Below, piece by piece: positions 32,563 through 41,866 of a stretch of DNA of 64,000 nt. A program made the position numbers and the translations under genes. A model generated the notes under the pieces. It saw nothing but the letters and a program-made list of their open reading frames with translations, ran no database searches and was not told the DNA's origin. How positions within the stretch are numbered: position 1 is the stretch's first letter; every line of letters begins with the position of its first letter. This stretch comes from an uncultured Tenacibaculum sp. (GTDB lineage Bacteria > Bacteroidota > Bacteroidia > Flavobacteriales > Flavobacteriaceae): positions 124,001 through 188,000 of the forward strand of contig CANMCD010000001.1 of the NCBI GenBank assembly GCA_947496185.1. Direction: 5' to 3'.

Positions 32563-33873
32563 ATGAAAAATTCATTTTTAATAGCTGCGCCGTCAAGTAA
32601 TTCAGGAAAAACAACCGTTACTTTGGGGTTATTACGGTATTTTCGAAATAAAGGACTCAAGGTACAACCTTTTAAATGTGGTCCTGATTACATCGATACC
32701 ATACATCATACGAATGCTGCTCGTAAAGAAAGTATCAATTTAGACCTCATTATGATGTCGGAAACACACGTGAAAGAAGTGTTCTCTACCTACAGCGATT
32801 CAGCAGATATTAGTATTATTGAAGGTGTGATGGGCCTTTTTGATGGAGCAGTGAAAGATAAAGGAAGTTCAGCTCATGTAGCTAAAACCTTAGGAGTTCC
32901 TGTTATATTAGTGATCAATGCAAAAGCCATGGCGTATTCTGTAGCTCCTATTTTATACGGTTTGAAGCATTTTGATCCAGCGGTTACTATTGCGGGTGTC
33001 ATCTTTAATTTTGTGCGTACCGAATCGCATTATGCTTTTTTAAAAGAGGCATGTGCCGAAGTAGGGGTTTCAAGTTTGGGGTATATACCACCAAATGATC
33101 AAATAGAAATTCCTTCGAGACATTTGGGATTGCATATTGATGCAGATTTTGAGGAAATGTTCGAAAAAGCAGCTTCCCATGTGAGTGCCCATGTAGCTAT
33201 AGAAAAGTTAGTGCAGCTTTCTAAAAGAAGTACTAAAGGAACTATTCAAAACAAACCCTTAATCAAATCTTCATTAAAAAAGATCGCAGTTGCCAAAGAC
33301 GCTGCTTTTACCTTTACTTATGCAGAAAATTTACGGTACTTAGAAAGCATAGGAGAAGTTGTTTATTTTAGTCCGTTACAGGACGATCAATTGCCAGATG
33401 TAGATATGATTTATTTAGCAGGAGGGTATCCTGAATTGTATCTAAGCAAGTTGTCAGCAAACAAAAGCATGTTGGCTTCTATTAAAAAGGCGGCGGATGA
33501 TGGAGTGCAAATATTAGCAGAATGTGGAGGCATGATGTATTTAGGAAAAAATATTCTAGCTGAAGAAGGAACGGTATACGAAATGGCAAATGTATTTCCT
33601 TATAGTACCTCTATGGAACAGAAAAAATTACGGTTAGGATACCGAAAAGTAGTCTTTGATTCGTATGAATTATGGGGGCATGAATTTCATTATTCTAAGG
33701 TGTTAAATGATACAACAATTGCCACCAAATACAAAGTATATACTGCTAGAGAAAAAGAAATAGATACCAAACTATATACCTACAAAAATGTACTTTCGAG
33801 TTATATCCATTTTTATTGGGGCGAAGGACTTTTTTCATGGTTGTATAACAAATTACCAAACCTAAATAACTAA
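32563..33873 (+). CDS. cobB: Cobyrinic acid a,c-diamide synthase (CobB/CbiA)
   Basis: A 436-aa ATP- and glutamine-dependent amidotransferase. N-terminal dethiobiotin-synthetase-like ATPase: APSSNSGKTTVTLGLLRY, FKCGPDYIDTIHH (about 39-51), and IIEGVMGLFDGA. C-terminal class I-like glutaminase domain: YLAGGYPELY and AECGGMMYLG with nucleophile Cys321; RLGYRKV and GHEFHYS near the end with the catalytic His. Amidates the a and c carboxylates. Lies between the ChlID subunit and cobN. Confidence 0.93.
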   Translation: MKNSFLIAAPSSNSGKTTVTLGLLRYFRNKGLKVQPFKCGPDYIDTIHHTNAARKESINLDLIMMSETHVKEVFSTYSDSADISIIEGVMGLFDGAVKDKGSSAHVAKTLGVPVILVINAKAMAYSVAPILYGLKHFDPAVTIAGVIFNFVRTESHYAFLKEACAEVGVSSLGYIPPNDQIEIPSRHLGLHIDADFEEMFEKAASHVSAHVAIEKLVQLSKRSTKGTIQNKPLIKSSLKKIAVAKDAAFTFTYAENLRYLESIGEVVYFSPLQDDQLPDVDMIYLAGGYPELYLSKLSANKSMLASIKKAADDGVQILAECGGMMYLGKNILAEEGTVYEMANVFPYSTSMEQKKLRLGYRKVVFDSYELWGHEFHYSKVLNDTTIATKYKVYTAREKEIDTKLYTYKNVLSSYIHFYWGEGLFSWLYNKLPNLNN

Positions 33874-33876
33874 AAG

Positions 33877-36800
33877 ATGCATTTAATAGCGACCATTCCC
33901 GGAGGTTGGAATCCTGATGATGATGGAGTTTTTTATATAGAACAAACTGCAGGAGATATTGTTTTTCTCAGTGCTAGTGATACCGAAATTCATACGATGA
34001 ATGAAGCGTATAAATCACTTCATGAAAATACCAATGGAGCAATTCCGAGTTTACGAATGACCAATTTGGTGTATTTAAAACAAGAATTGACGATTGATAC
34101 TTATGTAGAGGAGGTACTAGAAAAGGCCAAAGTAATCGTGTGTAGTTTGTTAGGAGGGATGAGTTATTATCAGTATTTGGTCACCTCGCTTATGGAAATG
34201 CAAGAAAAAACAAATAGTGTCTTGCTTTTTATCCCCTCTCATGAGCCTGATTATGAGTTAATGAAAAGGTCGTCAGAAACGATTGAAGTAGTCCACAATT
34301 GCAGGCAATATTTACAAGAAGGAGGCAAGGATAATAGTCGTTATTTACTAGAATATCTTTATAGACACTTTTTTAATATAGCGGTTGAGGTATCTCCACC
34401 TACCTCTTTTGAAAATATCTTTTTATATGTAGCCAATCAAGGAATTGTTGCACAAGACGAATTGGAAAACTTTCTGGATAAAAAGAAAGACAATGCCGTT
34501 ATACTTGCTTATAGAGCACATTATCTTGCAAATAATTTAGATCCGATTAATGAATTAAGTAAAAGCCTATCAAATCAGGGATTTGCTCCTTTTGTACTGT
34601 TTGCACACAACTTAAGAGATCAACAAGTATTGGCTGCGATTCAAAAGCTAATGACCAATGCGGGGAAGCGAAAAGTATCGGTTATCTTAAATACTACAGG
34701 ATTTACGACAAAGTCCATGGATAGTGATGACTTTATCTTTGAAAACCTGAAAGTTCCCGTGTTGCAAACCATTTTTTCGACGAGTAACAAAGAGGTCTGG
34801 CAAGAAGGTTTGTTTGGTTTGCCGCCAACTGATATTGCTATGAATATTGCCCTGCCCGAAATCGATGGTAGAATTATAGGCCGTGCCGTTTCTTTTAAAA
34901 AGGAAATAGCCAAAGATCGTTTGACGGACAGTGCCATTATAAAATACGAAGCTTATGTACCTGCTTGTGAATATTCTGCTCAACTAGCAAGGAACTGGGT
35001 AAAGCTACAGCACCTAAAAAATGAAGAAAAGAAAATAGCGGTGATATTACCCAATTATCCCAATAAGGACAGTCGTTTGGCCAATGGAGTAGGGTTAGAT
35101 ACTCCAGAAAGTTGTATCGTTTTGTTACAAGCCTTACAAAAGGAAGGCTATGATGTGGGAGCACAGCTACCGCAAAGCGGTACAGCATTGATACATTGGT
35201 TGACACAATTAGCAACCAACGATATACAGACCACCGTTACACGTCCGCATGCCTTAACCTATGAAAAAGAGCGATTTGATACAAGGTTTAAAGCCTTGTC
35301 AAATACCTTGCAAGAAAAAATCAAAACGCAATGGGGAAGTATGGAAGAAGATCCGTTTTTTACGGGAGATTCTTTTATTGTTCCTGGATTTTTATTAGGA
35401 AATATCTTTGTGAGTATTCAGTCTTCTAGAGGATACAATCAAGATCCACAAGCAATTTATCACTCGCCTGATTTGCCACCAACGTACCAGTATTTAGCGT
35501 ATTATTTTTGGTTGGAAGATCATTTTGGAGCCCAAGGGGTAATTCATCTGGGGAAACATGGAAATTTGGAGTGGTTACCCGGAAAAAGTGTTTCGTTGGA
35601 TACAGCTTCTTGTTTTCCTGCGGCAGTTTTTGGGGCGTTACCGCATTTTTACCCGTTTATTATTAACGATCCCGGAGAAGGAACACAAGCCAAAAGACGT
35701 ACACAAGCCGTGATTATAGACCATTTGATTCCGCCCATGACGCGTGCAGAAAATCACGGAAACCTATTGAAGTTAGAGCACTTGGTAGACGAATACTACG
35801 AAGCATCTACTTTAGATACGAGGCGGTCTAAATTATTAGAAAAGGAAATTGCGGCGTTGGTAAAAAAAGCCCAATTAACCGTTGATTTAGGGATCAAATC
35901 GGATGATTTAGATGAATTATTAGTGAAGTTAGACGGCTATTTATGTGAGTTGAAAGAAGCCCAAATCCGAGACGGTTTACACATCTTTGGCGTGGCGCCA
36001 AAAGACGAACAACTCATAGATTTATTAATCGCCTTGCATCGTTCAGGATCGTATCAAACAAAAGGAATTATTCAGGCATTGGCAGAAGATCATGGAATAA
36101 AAGAACAACTATTGTCTTTAGAGTATTCCGAAGTTATGAATAGTACGATTAACCAACAACCTTGTAGAACGGTAGGGCAAGCCATTGCTGCTTTGGAAAC
36201 CTTAAGTAAAGAACTATTGATCCAATTTTTAACGCATGGAACTATTCATGAGGCCTATCCAAATTGTAACGAAGTTTTATACAACATAAAAAACAAGACC
36301 TTAATAGACGTACAACATACGACGGATGAGGTGTCAAATTTAATACAAGGGTTAAACGGTCAGTATGTGCCCTCGGGACCTTCAGGGGCGCCTACACGTG
36401 GACGAATTGATTTGTTGCCTACAGGGAGAAATTTCTATTCAGTAGATGTTCGAACCATTCCTACTGAAACTGCCTATCGTTTGGGAGAAAAAAGCGCACA
36501 ACTTATTATAGAGCGTTACCTACAAGAACATGGTGATTATCCTGAGACCATTGGAATATCGGTTTGGGGAACAGCAACTATGCGAACGGGAGGAGATGAT
36601 ATAGCGCAGGCTTTTGCATTAATGGGAGTACGCCCTATATGGAAAAGTATGAACAGACGAGTGAGTGACTTTGAAGTGATTCCGATAGTAAAACTTGGAA
36701 GACCAAGAGTGGATGTTACCCTTCGGATATCAGGTTTTTTTAGGGATGCTTTTCCAGATGTCATTAACTTGTTTAATGCAGCAGTAAAGAAAGTAGCGAT

Positions 36801-37623
36801 GCAAGAAGAGCCTGAAGAAGACAATCCGATTCGTAAACGTTTTTTAGAAGAAAAGGAACATTGGCAACAACAAGGCTTGCCAGTACAAAATAGTGAACAA
36901 AGAGCTTTATACCGTGTTTTTGGTTCAAAACCGGGGTCTTATGGAGCAGGGTTACAAGGGGTGATTGATGAAAAAAATTGGAAGACGAGAGAAGATTTAG
37001 CAAAAGTCTATATGAATTGGAGTGGCTATGCTTACGGAAGTTCTAAACAAGGTGTATCTGCACATGAATCGTTTGAAAACCGATTAAAAGCGATGCAGAT
37101 TGTAATGCAAAATCAAGATAATAGAGAGCATGATATTTTAGATAGTGATGATTATTATCAATTTCAAGGAGGTTTGGCAAATGCTGTTACTACCTTGAGT
37201 GATACTCCTCCTGAGATTTATTTTGGAGATCATGCGCGCCCAGAAACACCCAAGGTTAAGACCTTAAAAGAAGAGTTATTAAAAGTATATCGATCACGGG
37301 TGATTAATCCGAAGTGGATTGCTGGTGTGCAGCGACATGGCTACAAAGGAGCTTTTGAAATGTCTGCTACCTTAGATTATTTATTTGCTTATGATGCGAC
37401 TACGGATTTGGTAGACGATTTTATGTACGAAGGTATTACGGAAGCCTACTTGCTAGACGAGCAAAATAAAGCATTCATTAAACAGCACAATCCATGGGCC
37501 TTAAAAGATATGAGTGAACGCTTGTTAGAAGCCATGCAACGTGGTATGTGGAAAAATCCTTCGGAAGAAATAAAAGAACAATTAGAAGAGCTCTTTATAG
37601 AAGGTGAAGGTGTGGTAGAGTAG
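33877..37623 (+). CDS. cobN: Cobaltochelatase subunit CobN
   Basis: A 1248-aa large chelatase subunit (BchH/CobN family) that binds the corrin/hydrogenobyrinate and inserts Co(II). Diagnostic blocks: VIHLGKHGNLEWLPGKSVSL (about 560-579), NDPGEGTQAKRRTQAVIIDH, PSGPSGAPTRGRIDLLPTGRNF, GISVWGTATMRTGGDDIAQA, and VDVTLRISGFFRDAFP. Normal family length. Last gene of the 13-gene operon, 3 bp after cobB; followed by two hairpins. Its partner is the ChlID-like protein rather than CobS/CobT. Confidence 0.94.
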   Translation: MHLIATIPGGWNPDDDGVFYIEQTAGDIVFLSASDTEIHTMNEAYKSLHENTNGAIPSLRMTNLVYLKQELTIDTYVEEVLEKAKVIVCSLLGGMSYYQYLVTSLMEMQEKTNSVLLFIPSHEPDYELMKRSSETIEVVHNCRQYLQEGGKDNSRYLLEYLYRHFFNIAVEVSPPTSFENIFLYVANQGIVAQDELENFLDKKKDNAVILAYRAHYLANNLDPINELSKSLSNQGFAPFVLFAHNLRDQQVLAAIQKLMTNAGKRKVSVILNTTGFTTKSMDSDDFIFENLKVPVLQTIFSTSNKEVWQEGLFGLPPTDIAMNIALPEIDGRIIGRAVSFKKEIAKDRLTDSAIIKYEAYVPACEYSAQLARNWVKLQHLKNEEKKIAVILPNYPNKDSRLANGVGLDTPESCIVLLQALQKEGYDVGAQLPQSGTALIHWLTQLATNDIQTTVTRPHALTYEKERFDTRFKALSNTLQEKIKTQWGSMEEDPFFTGDSFIVPGFLLGNIFVSIQSSRGYNQDPQAIYHSPDLPPTYQYLAYYFWLEDHFGAQGVIHLGKHGNLEWLPGKSVSLDTASCFPAAVFGALPHFYPFIINDPGEGTQAKRRTQAVIIDHLIPPMTRAENHGNLLKLEHLVDEYYEASTLDTRRSKLLEKEIAALVKKAQLTVDLGIKSDDLDELLVKLDGYLCELKEAQIRDGLHIFGVAPKDEQLIDLLIALHRSGSYQTKGIIQALAEDHGIKEQLLSLEYSEVMNSTINQQPCRTVGQAIAALETLSKELLIQFLTHGTIHEAYPNCNEVLYNIKNKTLIDVQHTTDEVSNLIQGLNGQYVPSGPSGAPTRGRIDLLPTGRNFYSVDVRTIPTETAYRLGEKSAQLIIERYLQEHGDYPETIGISVWGTATMRTGGDDIAQAFALMGVRPIWKSMNRRVSDFEVIPIVKLGRPRVDVTLRISGFFRDAFPDVINLFNAAVKKVAMQEEPEEDNPIRKRFLEEKEHWQQQGLPVQNSEQRALYRVFGSKPGSYGAGLQGVIDEKNWKTREDLAKVYMNWSGYAYGSSKQGVSAHESFENRLKAMQIVMQNQDNREHDILDSDDYYQFQGGLANAVTTLSDTPPEIYFGDHARPETPKVKTLKEELLKVYRSRVINPKWIAGVQRHGYKGAFEMSATLDYLFAYDATTDLVDDFMYEGITEAYLLDEQNKAFIKQHNPWALKDMSERLLEAMQRGMWKNPSEEIKEQLEELFIEGEGVVE

Positions 37624-37641
37624 TAGTATGCAAAAAAAAGA

Positions 37642-37678
37642 AGAGAGAAACCAGATTCGATATCATACGTTTCTCTCT
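37642..37678 (+). terminator. Hairpin after cobN
   Basis: Arms AGAGAGAAAC (37642-37651) and GTTTCTCTCT (37669-37678), perfect 10 bp with a 17-nt loop, 20 bp after the cobN stop; likely end of the cobalamin operon. Confidence 0.6.
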
Positions 37679-37715
37679 AATAATCCCCTAAAAAAAATAC
37701 ACTAAATATATAGTT

Positions 37716-37773
37716 ACATCGGTATAAAGTGATGATAATTTTTGGAACAAATAATACGGCTTTATACCGATGT
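37716..37773. terminator. Long-looped inverted repeat between converging genes
   Basis: ACATCGGTATAAAG (37716-37729) and its exact complement (37760-37773) enclose 30 nt, between cobN and the convergent DUF4136 lipoprotein gene. Could aid termination from either side; no clean T run. Confidence 0.45.
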
Positions 37774-37775
37774 GA

Positions 37776-38300
37776 TTATTGTGGTTTGGGCGGGTAATTT
37801 GTCATAATCTTATTGACAAACTCTTTAATTCTTTCTTTTTTACGTTTTACGTTTTCCAAATTTAATGCCCCAGTTCCTATTCCTTGCCATACGAGTTCTT
37901 TGTTACTTGCATCTAGCAAATCAACAAATAATGTGCCTTCTGTGTACCTCGAAACCGTTACGGGGTTTGGCCCATAATACCATGGATACCAAAAACCACC
38001 AAACCAATTATCGTTAACATTGATACGTTCTCGAGATTTGGTAAAGAGACTCACTAAAATATCAGGAGAAGAAGATTTGGTCATTCCTTTTTCGATCAAT
38101 GCTCCTTCTATGGCTCTCATGATACGTTTTTTGTCTAAATCAGAAATGGGTGCTTTATCAATGCCTGTTTTATAAAAAGCGAATGTTTTATATTTTGAGA
38201 AATCAACTTGAGTATCATAGTCAGCAGCTACTCTAACAGAACTACAGGCACTTAGTAGTAGCACAAAAAATGGTATAAAAAGTACTTTGAAAATTTTCAT
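37776..38300 (-). CDS. DUF4136 domain-containing lipoprotein
   Basis: A 174-aa lipoprotein (signal FIPFFVLLLSAC, Cys 19). The mature domain follows the DUF4136 pattern: VAADYDTQVDFSKYKTFAFY, LDKKRIMRAIEGALIEKGM, DILVSLFTKSRE, then a Trp/Tyr-rich segment (GGFWYPWYYGPNP), TLFVDLLDASNKELVWQG and a C-terminal VNKIMTNYPP. Function unknown; the group is common in Bacteroidota envelopes. Monocistronic, convergent with cobN. Its start is preceded by 400 bp without genes. Confidence 0.85.
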   Translation of the reverse strand: MKIFKVLFIPFFVLLLSACSSVRVAADYDTQVDFSKYKTFAFYKTGIDKAPISDLDKKRIMRAIEGALIEKGMTKSSSPDILVSLFTKSRERINVNDNWFGGFWYPWYYGPNPVTVSRYTEGTLFVDLLDASNKELVWQGIGTGALNLENVKRKKERIKEFVNKIMTNYPPKPQ

Positions 38301-38700
38301 TTTTATTTTAATTTTTAAACTTCAGAAATACACACTAATCACAGAAAAATTGGTGTAGTTTTCTGAACATGGTTTTACACTATAAAATAATCATTTACCC
38401 CCGTTTTTTAAAACTTATTAGTTTTTTATGTAGTCTATTATCCTTTATAACTTGATGACCGTAATAAAATACCTTTATCTTTCTGTTTACGTATAAAATA
38501 GAACCCTTAGAGTTTTTAGTTTTCTTATATAAAAAGAAAAGATCTTCATTTGCTTTTATGGTAATTTCAAATTACAACTGATTTGTTGTTACAATAATTT
38601 GTAAATGATAGATATATTTAGTATGTATCAATAAATGTGCCAAGAATTTTATCTATAAATAGTAGTAAAGTCCTTGTTGTAGCGTTACAGTAACATGGAT
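38301..38700. other. Intergenic region without recognised features
   Basis: An AT-rich 400-bp stretch between cbiX's 3' end and the DUF4136 gene start. I see no coding frame, no strong hairpin and no clear promoter box in it. Confidence 0.5.
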
Positions 38701-39639
38701 TTAAATACCTAGCATATTTTTAATTTTAGCCGTAATAGTGTTGTTGTTTTCTCCGGGTTTTTCATCTTCTTCAAATAGAATTCCTTTTACATTCAAGTGG
38801 TGTCCTATTTGTTCCTTTCCTTGATCTTGTTCAAAGCCAACAATTTGCTTTCGATATTTACATAGTTGGCAGTTCATATTGGCAATGCCATCTTTGGCTT
38901 CTTGCAAGCGTTCATCAAAAGCTTTTAAGATAAGTTCATCCGTTCCAAAAGGATCGGTATATACGTATTCACCAGTAGAAAGTTCATTTCTTTTGGTAAC
39001 CGAAGTATAAATACGTTCTAATAATACACCTGTAAAGAAGAAAAAAGGAATAACGATGGTTCTTTTAAAACCTAATTTTTCTACCATGGCTAAAGATTCA
39101 TCTACCGTAGGATATGCAGTACCACTATATCCTGTTGTTGCAAAACCAAAGCCCATCCCATCCCATAACATACTGGTTAGTTTGGCAACATCACTATTCG
39201 CATCCGAATCGGTAGTCCCTCTTCCAACGACCACCAAACAGGTATCTTTTCGGGCTATATTTGGTAGTTTTTGTTCCGTTTCTTCAATACGTTTTACGGC
39301 AAGATCTAATAAAAAAGAACTAACACCAATGTGTTTTCCCATCGCGATGGTCAAATCATCATGGTAGGTTTGTATAGTATTTAGCTCGTACGGAATGTCG
39401 TTTTTTGCATGCGACCCTGCAAATAAAATAATGGGAAGTGCATATATTTTTCGTATGCCCTTTTCGTACATTCTTTCAACGGCTGCTTCATAAGTAGGGT
39501 GGTTAAACTCTAGAAAACCATAGTCTACTTCGTAATTGTTTTGATATCTTTCTTTTAAAATAGTAACCAAGCTTTTAAAAGCTTGTACAGCATTGGTTCG
39601 TCTACTCCCGTGGCCACATAATAATATTCCTTCTTTCAT
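38701..39639 (-). CDS. cbiX: Sirohydrochlorin cobaltochelatase CbiX (long form)
   Basis: A 312-aa ATP-independent class II chelatase with two CbiX/HemH-like halves. First half: LLCGHGSRRTNAV with catalytic His10, then PIILFAGSHAKNDIP with the second metal-binding His. The second half has VVGRGTTDSDANSDVAK and VIPFFFFTGVLLERI. The C-terminal extension has NCQLCKYRK (CxxC), as in long CbiX forms. Inserts Co(II) into sirohydrochlorin at the start of the cobalt-early route. Third gene of a B12-riboswitch-controlled minus-strand unit, 17 bp after the SDR gene. Confidence 0.91.
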   Translation of the reverse strand: MKEGILLCGHGSRRTNAVQAFKSLVTILKERYQNNYEVDYGFLEFNHPTYEAAVERMYEKGIRKIYALPIILFAGSHAKNDIPYELNTIQTYHDDLTIAMGKHIGVSSFLLDLAVKRIEETEQKLPNIARKDTCLVVVGRGTTDSDANSDVAKLTSMLWDGMGFGFATTGYSGTAYPTVDESLAMVEKLGFKRTIVIPFFFFTGVLLERIYTSVTKRNELSTGEYVYTDPFGTDELILKAFDERLQEAKDGIANMNCQLCKYRKQIVGFEQDQGKEQIGHHLNVKGILFEEDEKPGENNNTITAKIKNMLGI

Positions 39640-39656
39640 GATTTTCTAAAAATAAA

Positions 39657-40478
39657 CTATTTAATAAGTTGTAAAGGGTCTGGATGTTGGTATGAAAAAT
39701 TGAGTAATGATTTACTTTTTTCGTTAGAAACCTTTTTAAAATCAGGAGTCAAATCTTGCTTGTCAAAAGACGGAGGATTTAATCCTATTTTTTCTGCGGC
39801 TAAGGTATAAAACACTTCTCTTAAAGGATGTTCATCCGCACAACCGTTGATGATTTCTCCCCAACAATCTTGCTCGATAATTGCTGATATAAGCTCAATA
39901 CAATCATCACGATGGATGATGTTTACAGGAGACTTTCCGTTTTTTAAATTGGTTTTGTTGGCCAAAAATCGACCCGGTAACCTGTCATATCCTACCAAAC
40001 CCGCAAAACGAATAGTGGTGCTTTTTTTTACAGATTTTCGTATGATATTTTCAGCATGTAAAACAGCTTTTCCTGAAGGTTTTTCGGGAGTTACCTCCAT
40101 GTTTTCTGTTACCCAATCGTTATTATTTTGATAAACAGAAGTAGAGCTTACAAAAATTACTTTTTGATCACTTTGTGTTGCTGTTATAATTTCTTGAACT
40201 TGATTTGGATATACAGATTCAATAGCTGTAATTTTTCTTTTAGGAGGAAAACAAATAACAATAATATCGCTTCCTTTGAGGAAGTTTTGTATGACTTCTT
40301 TATTTGTACTATCACCTAACTTAAAAAGAAAAGGCTTCATTCCTTTGTTTGTTAACAAAGGAATTTTTTCTTTGGTAGTGGTAGAACAATGAATGTTATA
40401 TCCTTGTGACAAAAGGTGTTCACCCAAAGGGGTTCCTAACCAACCAGATCCTACAATGCTTATTTGCTTATGCTTCAT
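39657..40478 (-). CDS. NAD(P)-dependent epimerase/SDR-like protein in the cbiX operon
   Basis: A 273-aa extended-SDR-like protein. The Rossmann start is ISIVGSGWLGTPLGEHLLSQGY (glycine motif GSGWLG, about 10-15), followed by DIIVICFPPKRK, VIFVSSTSVYQNN (SDR Ser/Tyr region) and NIIHRDDCIELISAII. It overlaps the ferredoxin gene by 11 bp and precedes cbiX by 17 bp, so it is under the same B12 riboswitch. Substrate unknown; a role in corrinoid metabolism is suggested by context only. Confidence 0.75.
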   Translation of the reverse strand: MKHKQISIVGSGWLGTPLGEHLLSQGYNIHCSTTTKEKIPLLTNKGMKPFLFKLGDSTNKEVIQNFLKGSDIIVICFPPKRKITAIESVYPNQVQEIITATQSDQKVIFVSSTSVYQNNNDWVTENMEVTPEKPSGKAVLHAENIIRKSVKKSTTIRFAGLVGYDRLPGRFLANKTNLKNGKSPVNIIHRDDCIELISAIIEQDCWGEIINGCADEHPLREVFYTLAAEKIGLNPPSFDKQDLTPDFKKVSNEKSKSLLNFSYQHPDPLQLIK

Positions 40479-41298
40479 TAATTACTCTTGGGTTATTGGT
40501 GTCCATATCAAGATAGATCTCCAATACATAATGCCAAAGATCAGTATTTTCTTTTGGAATGAAAAAAGTAATAAGATGTTTTCCTTTTCTGTTTTTTAGT
40601 TGAATTGCTCCCCTATATTTAGAATTGTTTTGATACCAAACTACGTTCGAAACCCCAATTTTACGATCTAAAATTTCGCTAGGAGTATCTTTTTCAATGG
40701 CTTTGGAAATAGGACCAATAGCAAATGTGAGGTTTATTTCATCTCCCTGAACAGTGATATCAAAGATATCGGTATAAGATACGGTGTGTGCTGTTTTGAT
40801 AGTGTAGGTTTTATCAGTGAAAAGCACCTCAAATTGATTGTGTTTTTCAAAAAAAGTTTTGAAAAGGGGGTATAAGTATTGGTCAGAAGGAGAGGCGCTT
40901 GCCATTAAAACTTGTCCAAACACATCATGGTTTTTAGGTTTAAATATGGGACGCGTTACTTTTCTTTCTTTTTCAGAATTCATTTGAGCATTGCCCTCTT
41001 TAAACAGTAAGTAGGCTTCGATTGGGTGTTGTTCTTTGGTATGTGCATTGGCTATTTCAATAGCTTTTTCAGGACTTACGTTTTTATACCAAAAATTACC
41101 AGGTTGTACGATCCAAGTAGGCGCATCTTCACACCGACCATTACAACGTGTTCTCATGGTATGTGTAGTGTCCCATAAATTTTCATTGCGTAAAAAAGCC
41201 CTAGCTTCTCTAACAGCTTGTTCGCTATGTGCTCTTTTGCAAGAGCCACCATCGCAAAATTGAAATGTAGTAGTTACTTTAGTTAAATCTTTTCCCAT
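40468..41298 (-). CDS. [2Fe-2S] thioredoxin-like ferredoxin domain protein in the cbiX operon
   Basis: A 276-aa protein whose first 100 residues form a thioredoxin-like [2Fe-2S] ferredoxin: FCDGGSCKRAH (Cys-x4-Cys, about 14-19) and RTRCNGRCEDAP (Cys-x3-Cys, about 52-56) are the four cluster ligands. The C-terminal 160 residues are a separate beta-rich domain that I do not recognise. First gene behind the cobalamin riboswitch at 41545-41680 and overlapped by the SDR gene. A reducing role for cobalt or a corrinoid is possible but is inference. Confidence 0.8.
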   Translation of the reverse strand: MGKDLTKVTTTFQFCDGGSCKRAHSEQAVREARAFLRNENLWDTTHTMRTRCNGRCEDAPTWIVQPGNFWYKNVSPEKAIEIANAHTKEQHPIEAYLLFKEGNAQMNSEKERKVTRPIFKPKNHDVFGQVLMASASPSDQYLYPLFKTFFEKHNQFEVLFTDKTYTIKTAHTVSYTDIFDITVQGDEINLTFAIGPISKAIEKDTPSEILDRKIGVSNVVWYQNNSKYRGAIQLKNRKGKHLITFFIPKENTDLWHYVLEIYLDMDTNNPRVINEA

Positions 41299-41382
41299 TC
41301 GTTTTGAGAGTATTGTTTAGTTTCGTAAAATGTAAAAAATGTAGGTTTAATACATTTTTGTAATACTCGGGTGGTACTCCAA

Positions 41383-41432
41383 ATAAATTTTAAAATGCTA
41401 TATATCACGCTATATAGGATTTTAAAATTTAT
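41383..41432 (-). repeat. 22-bp AT-rich inverted repeat in the riboswitch leader
   Basis: Left arm 41383-41404 and right arm 41411-41432 are complementary at 21 of 22 positions (outer part ATAAATTTTAAAAT), with a 6-nt loop TCACGC. It lies between the riboswitch and the ferredoxin start. No T run follows on the minus strand, so it is not a standard terminator. Confidence 0.7.
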
Positions 41433-41470
41433 GTGGTGTAGGAAAAGAAAAAGTAAAACGACTATTTTCC

Positions 41471-41489
41471 AACCCTTTACCCGAGAGTT
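41471..41489 (-). promoter_or_regulatory. Conserved hairpin downstream of riboswitch 1 (candidate P13/expression platform)
   Basis: Read on the minus strand, AACTCTCGGGTAAAGGGTT folds with loop CGGGTAA. The same loop and stem occur after riboswitch 2 (45888-45906), which is the only shared sequence outside the aptamers. Confidence 0.5.
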
Positions 41490-41544
41490 ATACCGCCAGT
41501 TCATGAATAATCATTGAAACTGTATGGCGTGAAATATATTACAT

Positions 41545-41685
41545 GGCAGGTCTCCTGACTTAACTTAACACTTGTTTACCTTCCCATAGTTTTACTACAG
41601 TGGTGTTTATTAACAAGGCTTCTTTGAAGTATTACAGTTGCGGGAACAGTTTTGGATTTACACCAAATTCCCTTTTAATTTTTGT
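41545..41685 (-). promoter_or_regulatory. Cobalamin riboswitch 1 (upstream of ferredoxin/SDR/cbiX)
   Basis: On the minus strand the B12 box GTCAGGAGACCTGCC lies at 41559-41545. Further 5' are the other conserved aptamer parts: GGTGTAAATCC, TTCCCGCAACTGTAATA, CCACTG and TGGGAAGG, in the correct order. The downstream gene starts at 41298, leaving a 250-nt leader. Binding of adenosylcobalamin is expected to repress the unit. A MITE-like insertion lies directly 5' of the aptamer. Confidence 0.9.
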
Positions 41686-41704
41686 AAAACAAAAAACCAT
41701 TTAA

Positions 41705-41866
41705 TGAACTCATCTAGACTTTTTCTATTTCCTAAAAAATAGCTGAAATTCGCCCATATTTTGTTACTTTTTTTATTCGTAGCGCTGCTATGACTTTCAA
41801 AAAGTGCCTCATCTGGTCAAATTTCAATTCATTTTCGGTTAAAAACAAAAAGTCAAGATGAGTTCA
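41705..41866. mobile_element. 162-bp MITE-like element with terminal inverted repeats and target duplication
   Basis: Ends TGAACTCATCTAGACTTTTT (41705-41724) and AAAAAGTCAAGATGAGTTCA (41847-41866) are inverted repeats matching at 19 of 20 positions. Identical 6-bp direct repeats ATTTAA flank it (41699-41704, 41867-41872), a target-site duplication. No coding capacity. Fragments of its right end occur at 46145-46164 and 51663-51701. Confidence 0.72.
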
